Position numbers and translations under genes: made by a program | Part shown: one piece after another, positions 13,150 through 64,000 of the stretch | Numbering within the stretch: position 1 is the stretch's first letter | How the letters are laid out: each line of letters opens with the position of its first letter | The notes under the pieces: generated by a model | Databases searched by the model: none | The model's input: the letters and a program-made list of their open reading frames with translations, nothing else | What the model was told of the DNA's origin: nothing | Source: Chaunax sp. Z400 | Taxonomy: Eukaryota; Chordata; Actinopteri; Lophiiformes; Chaunacidae | Assembly: GCA_037577475.1 (NCBI GenBank) | Contig: CM075197.1 | Location: forward strand, 20,782,650-20,846,649 | Direction of reading: 5' to 3' | Length of the DNA: 64,000 nt

Positions 13150-13208
13150 TATATATATATATATATATTTTTTATTTTTTTTATTTATTTATTTATTTTT
13201 TTTTTTTA
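13150..13208 (+). repeat. AT-rich low-complexity tract (AT)n-(TTTA)n
   Basis: An alternating AT run passes into T-rich TTTA repeats. Confidence 0.9.
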
Positions 13209-13393
13209 AACTTGAGCCATCAACATTTCTGCCATTAAAACATATTGTAAACACATAATGACAAATGTGGGTCCCACTGCTTTAATCCTCATGTTTAACC
13301 CATATAAACTCTTTCTCATTATAACATCATGTTAACAGTATGAAGCATCAAAGTCACGATAAGGACAAGAGAGTAGAGGGGAAGCAGAGGACA

Positions 13394-13394
<1 letters not shown>

Positions 13395-13462
<68 letters not shown>
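13395..13462 (+). repeat. Compound (CT)n-(CA)n microsatellite
   Basis: About 27 CT units are followed by about 7 CA units. Confidence 0.97.
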
Positions 13463-13463
<1 letters not shown>

Positions 13464-13939
13464 TCAAAAGAGGAATCAGTGGGAGAGAACCTAGACATGA
13501 TCCTGAGTGTTCCAGCCTATTTGTCTTCACTTAGGTTAAACTGAGGCTACAGGCTACCATAGTCAAGAGCAACTATTAATTTCCGTCCTAACTTTGGAAG
13601 GAGACATTCGCACACAGGGAAGTCATATTTTAAGAAAGAGCAGAGTCCTGACCTGATCCATCAATGATCAGCCAATAACCAGATGGTGCGAAGACGACAG
13701 TAGCTTTGCTGCGAGAAAAAATAAACCTCAAGCATGCGATGCATATCTAACCCACCGTTTGAGAATACAGAAGAGAAATACAAAAAAAATGTTATAGATT
13801 TCCAACCATCAGTGCTTGTGATAAACCATCTATTATGCTGACAATAGAGAGCAGACTGTCAGCTTACACAGAGTTCAAGCCCAATTTCCTCTTGCAGTCT
13901 CACAAAGCTCATGTCTGCTTATTGAGAACATCCCCTAAG

Positions 13940-15060
13940 CTATGACCCTGTAAAATGTAAGATTTAATTTAATTAGAAATACTGAGTTGACCTAACTCAG
14001 TTTTTATCAACTTGTTAATAACACTCATTTTATTTTAGTTACTTTGGCATCAAGAAAACTGTCAAACTCAGTTTACTTGAGTTTGGTTCATTTAAACAAA
14101 CCAAGAACTGGGAACTCTTGCTTTTTTCAGTACTTAAGTACCCCACAAATTAGAGCTACTTTACTTGAATTGCCTGTTTTCTATTCCTACTTGTACTCCA
14201 CTACGTTTCATGGGAAACAGCCCTTTTGTTATGTTAAAAAGTTGGATAAATGGTGCTTTTGTTTTGTAAAACTCTACTCAGGTATCAGGTATTCTACTCA
14301 GCTTCTAAAATCTTTAATTCACATTCAGATCTTTTACATGGAATGCACATAACAGTTGTGGCAATAGCACACACAGAGTCACATGTACTTGTTTATTGTT
14401 CTGCAGCTGTCCAGTTCAGTGTTGGGCAGCTGACGTGTTTTGCCCATATTAAAATAAATGTTTAATGACAGTTGAAACAACCACGATGGTTTTGCACAAT
14501 GGGCAAATAGATACTGTAGCGTGTTGGGGATAGGCGGGTGGAGTTTCCCAGCATACCTTGAGACAATGTGTTTGAGGCCATAAGCCCAAGTAACCTGTGT
14601 TTAAATGTGTTCTGAATAAGAAGAACGGAATCTTAATCTGAATTTAGCAGTAATTAGTTCTTTAGAAATATTTCAATAGAAAATTATTAGTTATATAACA
14701 CCATTGCATCATGAGTTAAGTCTCTCACACGGTTAGTGACGTCCCACCTGGGTGATGCAAGAGGGTGATAAATTAAAGTAGTTTGATGTATTGTAATCAC
14801 AAATCCTCCAGAGCAAAAAGCAAATGTTTAGTGAAATTCATGCAATAAGAAATTTCAGCATGCTACAATACTTTATAGGATATTGGTAGTTTAAGTTATC
14901 ACAATAACAGTAAGCAAGTTGATTTTAATTGAAAATAAATAAGTTGGGCTAAGTATTGCACACTCAAAATCTCAAGTTTACTTTTCTTAATTTATCTAAG
15001 GAGTTTGCATAATATTTTTAAGTAACTCAACTTATTAGATTTTACATTGTGGAATGCAGA
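13940..15060. mobile_element. Possible decayed DNA element with inverted ends
   Basis: CTGTAAAATGTAAGATTTAA near 13950 is roughly matched in inverse by TTAGATTTTACATTGTGG near 15035-15053. The flanks carry AACTCA-rich words (GAGTTGACCTAACTCAG, TAACTCAACTTATTAG) common in fish MITEs. Matches are weak, so this may be two unrelated fragments. Confidence 0.3.
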
Positions 15061-15239
15061 AGTTTGCAATGAGATAGTAAAAGTATAATTTCCATTAATG
15101 TGTTCATATTTATTCAGATTTTAGGCATTTGCCTGGCAAACTTAGAGAACCTACAATTAAGTGACAATGCAGAATAGATCAAAATAGTCATTTTTAATAT
15201 TGTAAATATACACATTTGACTCTATTATGTATATTTATC

Positions 15240-15395
15240 CTATTTATCTTATTATTATTTATCTTATTATTATCATTGTGTGTCTTACCTTACTCTTTTT
15301 CTTATGGAGCTTCCCAGCAAAAGTTTTTCACACGATTGTACTTGTATAACCACTGTGACAATAAACATCTTGAATCTTGAATCTTGAATCTTGAA
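15240..15395 (+). mobile_element. Probable 3' tail of a non-LTR retrotransposon
   Basis: TTATCTTATTATTATTTATC-type text leads to TGTGACAATAAACATC and then a tandem CTTGAAT tail (about 15367-15394, four units). Short tandem 3' tails after such an end are typical of fish LINEs; the body is missing. Confidence 0.45.
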
Positions 15396-17627
15396 ATCAT
15401 AAGCAACAAATATAATAATGAGTGTGCTTGTGCCTGAACACTAGTAATGTGAGTGCAAACATCCATTAATGAATGTCTTTGTTGCATTTTTATGGCAGAT
15501 CAGCAGGTGGTGGTCTGAGCAAATGTCATGGTCAGGGATGGAGAGAGATGAACAACAGCCATGAACCTTTGACCCAGACCAGCCCACCAACACTGACAAA
15601 ACAACTAAAAAGAAACCAAACCAACCTATTTTGCTGCCAAATCATTAATTTGAAGTCAGTTCCAATTTAATTTTTATTACCCCAATTATATATTTCAACA
15701 CAATTCAACAGTAAACCACAAGTCATTTAACTCACTAGAGACCAAACGTAATACTAGAATTGCCTTTAAAGTAGTGTCAGGAGTTGTTTTTGTTGTTGTT
15801 GTTTTTCATCAATACAATAATTTCATCAGGAAAGCTGTTGGTACTCCATATGTCCATGTCCACCAGTATGGCGCTAAAAGGGAAGGAATAAACTAGTGGA
15901 TTAAGGTCAGGGTCGTTCCTGGTGTGCTTTCCCTTGTGCCTCCAGAGAAAGTGGACAGGTGTGGATGGAGATGAGAAGGCATGCTGGACACAGTGATTTC
16001 TAACCTTCAAGCTATTGCTGTGGAATTTCAGAAGATTAAGGCACTAAGGCCCAGAAGTGGCGAGGACAGAGACAGAGGAGAGGATAATACAAGCCCATAC
16101 ATGCTTTTCCGTGCCATGTTCTTTCTCTTTCTCCTTTTAATGTCTTGTTGTAAACTATCCTCCCTTTTCCACCTCAGCCTTTCCCATCTCCACTTTCTCA
16201 ACTGCACCTCTGAACCTACAGTATGTAACCCTTCTTGTAACAATCAGTTTTTCAACCACCATCCTCAGAGCTTTTTGATGTATTCTGTCTGACACCTCTG
16301 AGCACACTCCAGCAGTGCCCTGAGTCCAAATGATCTGGAACCTCTTCATGGATGTTCAAGTCTGAACTGACTTCAAAAGCATCCTTTGCTAGCTAAATAG
16401 TCAAATTTTCACTGCTTATCATGCAGAATTTTTAAAGCTGATGTTTTCAATTATCATAATTATAGATGGATTTTGTGATTTCCTGTTCTTAATAAGCAAT
16501 GCACATCAAATAATTTTCATAACAAAGTATTATATGTTCTGCATTTGACATGTTTTCTCCAACATTTTTCATTTATTGATATATTTTTCAAAAAGTAACA
16601 TCAAAGTGCATCAACTGACTATTCCACTTTGCCCTCCTGTTGGTGGTACAGTATCTACATTACATGCAGCAACATTGGACAGGAGCCAGAAGCTGGCTGA
16701 TGTTACTGGTAGGATAGGGGACTCTGGCTGTGTGCAAGGGCCAAGAGAACTGGAATGTTTGCCACAGGTCAGGATTGGTGCTTTCTGCTCTTTTGTGTCC
16801 AGTCTGCAGAGGAGGTGTGGAATGCAAACTTCATGAGAGTAAAAGGAATGGAGGGAAAGAGTAGCTGGGGGTTGGTGGGCGGGAGGGAGGGAGGGAGAAA
16901 ACAGATAAAGAAAGGGTACCAAGGAGTGAGCTGGGAAATGTGACAGGGGTTCTGAGGCAGACAGAGAATAATGTTAATTGAGAGAAAGTGCAAAAAAGAA
17001 GCAGTCCACAAGCGTCACCAAAAGAGAAGAGTTACAAATAAGTATACAGTTACAGATCACACGCAATGAACACTGCAAAAAGAATGCCATCAGAGCAATG
17101 ACACTTAGCATATCTAGCATATCTGAACTCCATTTAATGGCATTCATGGACATACAGCTCATCATTTTACGCCATTCATACATTCTCAGGAACATGTCGG
17201 TTGAAAAGAATGATTCAAATAGTGACATTTGGATTCAACTCAAAAACTTGCATCATAGTTGATTTGAATATGGCAAGTACTTCTTATTTAAAATGAGCTG
17301 ATGCATGAAAAAAATTTCACTTGAAGGTTACGTAGCTGTAGAAAAGCACAAAGCAAAGAGAAACAACAGTGCCAGTTACATTTTGCGAACAAAGAACACA
17401 AATGGATTATCCTTGAAAGCTTCAGATATTTGTTTAAATATAAAATATCTATTTTGCTTCAGATTCAACCTTCAAGGATTACCATGACCTGGATGAATGT
17501 GAATCTACACCAACATATCCACGAATGGATTCCCGGATCAGCTGTCGACTCACTGTGGCACCATTGTACAACCAAATCATTTCCATATTCAGAGAGTCCT
17601 CGTGTATCTGCTCTTAGAGCAAAACAG

Positions 17628-18080
17628 ATTTTATTACCTCCGCCAAGGAGGTTGTGTTTTCTCCTGCATCTGTTTGTTTGTTTGCATGATTACTGAAAAA
17701 CTGCTTGACAGATTTTCATGAAACTTAGTGGGAGCTGTTTGCCTGTGGCAGGGAAGAACCCGTTGAATTTCAGCACTCAACAGGACAAAGAGATTAAGAA
17801 TTTTCTTTTCAATTTCTTAAACATTACATGAGAGGTCTTTTGTCGTGATTTTGGTCTAGTATGTGTAAATTACTTGATGGTTTACCATGACACTGAGTGA
17901 AAGGGTGGGCAATGTGATGAAGAAACCATAACATTTTGGAGTGAATCCACATACAGGACTTGATCCATTAATTTTCTTTTTTTTCCCATAACATTAACAT
18001 TGCAAGATTTTTTCAGCATTTTTATCAATTACATGTAAACTACTTGACAGATTTTCATGAAACATGATTGGTTTAGGCTA
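17628..18080 (+). repeat. CCTCCGCCAAGGAGG-type interspersed repeat, copy A
   Basis: It starts ATTACCTCCGCCAAGGAGGT and contains GACAGATTTTCATGAAAC twice (about 17707 and 18047), so it has an internal repeat. AAGAACCCGTTGAATTT and ACATTGCAAGATTTTTT are shared with copy B in col5a3 intron 39. I cannot name the family. Confidence 0.7.
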
Positions 18081-21000
18081 ATAATTAAAAGGTTTAGAGT
18101 TTAATTCAATCAAAAGGGAGAGCTGTTCTAATGTTGTTTATGAAATACCTTTGCAAAACCTTTACCTTTACCTTTTGCAACAAAAATGTACAGGACCCAG
18201 AACTAAAAATTCAAGTATCTTCCATAGGAGGGCGGTTCAAAGAAATGCTGATGAGTTTGGAATTTACCTTCCTTCCCCTACAAATGCTAGTTTTTATCCT
18301 GATTAATGTCAATCATGGTGCTTTGTGCTGTAAAGTAACAGTGACCACGGTGGTACTCACCAGGTTGATATTGAGTTTGGTTGCTGTTTGAGTTTATTTA
18401 GTCTATTTGTTTGAGCGGTTCATTTAACATACATGGTCCTTAGATGTCTCGCATCATCTCTAAATATTATAATTAACAGCAGACTGGCAGTTCTCCTTAC
18501 TGGCAGGGAAAGAGGAAAATGTCCACATGATTTCTTGTTTTCACATCCTTGGTTTGGCAACTTAATTACAGCAAGATGTAGCAACTGACTGTGGTGAGAA
18601 GTTCCTGCTCAACTTTGGTTCTGATGGGCATTTTTCCTTTCTGCAAGGCTCAAATATAAAGCTCTTTTTCAAATTTTAAATACCGTAATCGATAAGTGCA
18701 GTGGGGATGAAAAACGAACCAGTCAATCTCATCCTGTATTCGCTCTGCCCATTTGTACCCCAGAATACCTGTTGCAAGATGGATTTTTGACAGGATGTGC
18801 TTTGGTGAAAGCTCTTATGCATGAACACATTCTGTCTGATGGAGATACAGTACAATCTCTAGCAGTCAGTGGGTGGCACATTCACATTCATCTTGAGATA
18901 TTTTCACAAATCAGGGCTTTCACCAGACTGACAGATATTTTTTCCCTTCACAAGCAAAATGCTCATTTGTTTAGTACCTCTATTTCTGTACACGAATCAT
19001 TCACAAGTTTAGTATTCTTGTTTAAAGTTACTGACAAATCCCACATTTTACAGCATCCTGCATAAAAGACCACATTTTCTCATCGTTAATTGAGACCATG
19101 TGGCATGCATTGTTGGCTGTTTCTTAGAATCACCGTGTGCAGAAAAAAGAAGTTATCTAAAGCTCATTCATAATTCACTATAAATGGTGAAATGAAGTGA
19201 CAGCAGATTAGCCGTTAGGCTCCAACACACACATACAAACCACTAATTTAGATACACCATCATCATTCATCATTAAATCCCCATATCACAGTGATAGAAA
19301 GTAATAACACAGTTTATCACATAATTAAATGCCATAACAAGCTCATTAGGAAGGGCAAGTAAAAGATCTGATTCATTTTTTCATAATGACTGCATAAAAA
19401 TGTATATTTGTTCTTAAACACATACTATGAATAATTTTTTTGGCAAGCTGAAAGAGTCAGACGCTTCTTTCTTCTGACACTGCATAGTTTTCCTGGCAGT
19501 TGTCCTGTTCTGGCATGTTCTTCAACACAAGTAGCAGACCGGAGGGTCTGCTTTCAAATGAAAAGCCCACTTTAGGGCCTCTAAATGCTCATCAGCTGAT
19601 CTTGATGATTAATAAGGTTTCACTAAGTCTCATACAGCTAAAAATATGGTGGTGACAAATTGCTTCACTTCACTTCCATCCATCAGTGATTAAGAAATAA
19701 CACAGGCCCACCATGATTTATAAGCACAATGACCTGCAGAGGGAGAGAGAGAGATGCTTCAAATGACACCACATCACATGACTGAGATAAACTTCAAACT
19801 CTAAAAAAAACTATAAGCATAATTATGTCATTCTCAGCAGTAAGAGTAACTAACTGCGTATCCATAAATGCATGTCAAAACACACATGGAGTACAATTTA
19901 GTATGTTGGCGTTTCCTTGAAAAAAGATCATATATTACCTTACATGAATTATTATCAGTCTTATCTATGGAACCCGGATTGTTAATGAAAGTTGGCAATC
20001 TACTGAAATGAGGAAAATGGATCCATTTTTATTTTGACTGATATTTTCCTGTCTATTAAAGTCGTGTCATGTGTAATAATCTAAATCTATGTGTTGAGTC
20101 CCACAGGCTCAATTAATGCATGTTTCGTGGCAGTAATGTGGAAAAATAAAGTCTATAGTTAAAATTAGTTAAATCATAGATGTGCAAGAAAAAAAGAAAA
20201 AAAATATTAGAAACATGACTTTTTCTTTGTTTTCTTGTATATATTAAAGAATAATTAACTGTGAGTTGAACAGATACCGTCGGTGGACAAAGGTACACAT
20301 GCTGTAGAAATATTTCTCACCCAGAGTTCAGACTGTCCGCTGGACTCTTTGCAACTATCTGCTAAAAGCTGTTAGGAATGTGGCCCTGACTCAAGCTGGC
20401 TAAGCTGCTACTGAGATGGGAGATGATGGGAGGTCAGGGCATCCGTTGTTTACCTACAGGATCAACCTCATTCTGTCCACTCATCTGGCTCTTTCTGTCA
20501 AATCACATTCTATCTATTTCTCCTGGCTTTCTATGTTCTTTCCAATCACTCTCCCATCTGTGCTCTTTGAAATTGAAATATACCATTTATCTTTTATTTT
20601 CCAAGAGAGTCTCATTTTTAAAGAATGATTTTTTAAAATGTGGCTGAACCTACATTTTTGACATTATGTAAAATGAAGAAGCATTAACATGTTTTATTAA
20701 CAACAGAACCGTCTGTTGGTCAAGAATCATTAATGACAAATAACTTATGGCTCAAAATTGGGTTTGAACAGCACCTTTGGTTAAAAGAGAGATTTTTGAT
20801 TTTCAAATTGTTGTGTTTCTTGATCTTTCTGTGTTTTGAGACTCTTTTCCATTGAGAAATTTTGGTTTGATAACTGAATGTTGTCTAGGATTTCAGCACA
20901 CAGTTACTTTATTAAGGCCTTTCTAGCTTGGACAATCATCGTTGGCAATTTTCTAATTGGACAAGATCTTCAAGTCTTTTCTAAGAGCATGTCTCAACTG

Positions 21001-21937
21001 AATAACACAGTCCTCCTAGAATTAATTAGGCTCGTGGCAGGATTATTTTCAGCATTCACAGGTAATTGACACTGTACCGACTTAAGTTTTGGCAGGTTAT
21101 TGGACAGATGTTCCCCGATAGTATCAAGAGGTAGTTGATTTGTCACAGCCAATTATTTCTGCTCATTCATATTAAAAGATTATTAACATTAGTATGCAAG
21201 CTCAGCTCATATATGGTATTCTTGTAAAATACGTTCAATACAAGATGGAAATACAATCAACAGACATTGATGTTTCTGCTGTGTGGAAACAGGAAGTCTC
21301 TATTAGTCTGGTGGATTTTGTTTACATTAGAGAGCTATAAGAGGTGGATGGATCACTTTTTTTCACACTTTGGGGGTGTGAAATTAAATGTTTTGTTTTA
21401 TTTATGATTATTTTTAGACAGATATACCAGCCCCTGATCTAGGGGTCCACAACCTCTCACCTGAGGAGATTTGGCCTGCAGCCTCACAGTGGTCAACCTT
21501 CGGCCTGAACAAGCATTAGAGAAATTAGACTGATAGTGGAGATAACCTGTCGAGTTCTGACAAAACCCAAATCCAAGGACTGTCCAAAGGTGTTATGTTG
21601 AGGTGCATTTGAGGTGTGTAAATATCACTGTCAGATGAAGTTGGGAATATGAAGGAATAAGAATATAAGAAATAAAAACTGAGATATCTGATGTTTCTTT
21701 TTGCATCATTGTAATTATCATCATCATGTATTGAAAAAGTATTTTGTTGAATTCTCATGTCAGGTGGTTGCACAAAATATTTTTTCTCTAGCTGCTGACA
21801 AACTTTTTTTCGGTCAGTTTTTTTGGATAAGTTTTGGTCACTTTTATATATATTTTAAAACTGAATCCGCTGATTACCTTCTGTATTTATAATATTTGCT
21901 CACTTCACTTTGTGACCAGTTTACATATTGCTAATTT

Positions 21938-22100
21938 GCGGACTGTGGGAGCAAGACAGAGACGGTGGGAGTCCACGCACCATACAGGTAGAGCATGCAA
22001 ACTCAACACAGAGAGGCTCCAAGTCAGGATTCAAGCCCAGAACATTCTTGCTGTGAGGCTACAGCGCCAAGCACCACTCCACCCTATACTGCTCAGCCTC
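21938..22100 (-). repeat. tRNA-like SINE or related repeat, copy 2 (decayed)
   Basis: The minus strand carries GTAGCCTCACAGCAAGAATG, a decayed B box and TGTGTTGAGTTTGCATGCTC, aligning with the copies at 8563 and 46178. Confidence 0.65.
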
Positions 22101-22791
22101 CAACCAAAAAGAATTTTAAAAAAAGAGCCCCCATACGAAACAAATTCAAGTCATGTGTCTGCACATGCGCGGACGGGACACTGTGGAAATGAAATTGCAC
22201 TGAATTCTTTCTGATTACTTTTAACTGACTGACAGCAACATCTTTTTCTTTTTAAATCAAGGGTAGTATATTTTAAAAGGATAAGTAGGATTCAAAAACA
22301 CATTAAAATCTATTAAACTGAGCCAAATTAAAGCATAAAACATCTTTTCAATAGGTCAGAAGTAGTTTTAGAGTGTGGTCTCATCGTCCCTTCACTCACT
22401 AAGGTTTGCGCTCAGAATCAGGAAATTGCCAGATTACCATGTAACAGCGCTGTGCTTTACGTCACCTATGTAAGTAATGACCACCCAGGAGAAATGAGTC
22501 TTAACTAATTATCGCAAGCAATAATGGTTATTTATGGACATGCGTCCCAAGGTACCATCCTATGGGAGGGAAGAGGCGGAGGAGGTGGAGAACAGAGGGA
22601 GGGTGAGGGGGAGAAATTGAATGAGGGGGACCGAGAGAGTCTTACAAAATTTTCTTCAACAATAAAGCAAGTGGAACAACAGACTGGCTTCTTTCCTTTT
22701 CCTCCTGCATGGCTGCTGAGCTCCCGCAAATATAACTTCTGCAGTATAAAGTTCTGGTGGCGGAGACAGAGGGAGGTCTCTGCCTGTGAAG

Positions 22792-63740
<40,949 letters not shown>

Positions 63741-64000
63741 GTAAGTGACATAGCTGTGACAATATGTATGTTTTTCTATGATCAGCATATAAATAATAAT
63801 GTTTCAACCAATTAGTGTGTTTAAGTCTGTTTTTGGCAATAATTTATAAATACACCTCAAGAAGAACAATAAAAAAACAGTAATCGTCAACAGGCATAGT
63901 TGCAGTCTTACTGCTTGTTGCTTTAAGAATGTTGATGCAGCTTTTTTGGACATCTTTATTTAAGGTAGATAAAGGTTAATGAACTGTGATCTGCTGCATC
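63741..64000. other. col5a3 intron 60, truncated by the window edge
   Basis: Starts gtaagt; no acceptor or exon is seen before the window ends. Confidence 0.85.

Larger units (their letters stand above)
11763..22791. other. Divergent intergenic interval between rdh8 and col5a3
   Basis: 11 kb with no supportable gene on either strand. It contains ATT/GTT, AT, TTTA and CT/CA microsatellites, an LTR-less retroelement tail, one copy of a CCTCCGCCAAGGAGG repeat and one SINE-like copy, all listed separately. Both promoters should lie at its two ends. Unassigned AT-rich stretches (for example 18400-20400) are the places to look for conserved enhancers. Confidence 0.6.

Noticed and set aside
19030..19450. 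AT-rich block with many TAAT words in the intergenic interval
   Set aside because: It could be a regulatory element, but the base composition alone explains the motif density, so I cannot support it.
22745..22750. TATAAA just before the col5a3 ATG
   Set aside because: It lies about 42 bp before the start codon, which would leave a 5' UTR of only about 10-15 nt. It is more likely chance within the 5' UTR.

Overview
The window is nuclear DNA of a ray-finned fish. Vertebrate-type split genes with GT-AG introns, an AT-rich noncoding background, abundant CA, GT, ATCT and ATT microsatellites and fish-type interspersed repeats all point that way; a percomorph is my guess, not something the sequence proves. 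I can support two protein genes, transcribed away from each other (head to head) about 11 kb apart. No RNA gene, CRISPR array or prokaryote-type system is present.

Layout. 1-5390: gene-free flank with large microsatellites. 6100-11762, minus strand: rdh8, the photoreceptor all-trans-retinol dehydrogenase, complete in six coding exons (317 residues). 11763-22791: divergent intergenic interval with microsatellites, old transposon fragments and probably both promoters. 22792 to beyond 64000, plus strand: col5a3, the pro-alpha3(V) fibrillar collagen chain. I resolved 60 consecutive coding exons (1,554 residues): signal peptide, TSPN/laminin-G-like domain, a lysine-rich then tyrosine-rich variable region, the minor helix, and 978 residues of uninterrupted Gly-X-Y. 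About 36 helical residues, the telopeptide and the C-propeptide lie past the right edge.

From memory, RDH8 and COL5A3 are also head-to-head neighbours on human 19p13.2, so this is conserved microsynteny. The products do not share a pathway: one reduces all-trans-retinal in photoreceptor outer segments, the other is a minor matrix collagen that joins type V heterotrimers. No wholly new system was found. The points worth a second look are the hybrid N-propeptide of this alpha3(V) chain, a GC-AG intron, microsatellites abutting splice sites, a palindromic homeodomain site in intron 47, a higher-order tetranucleotide satellite in intron 1, and an Ile-x-Pro-x tail on Rdh8.
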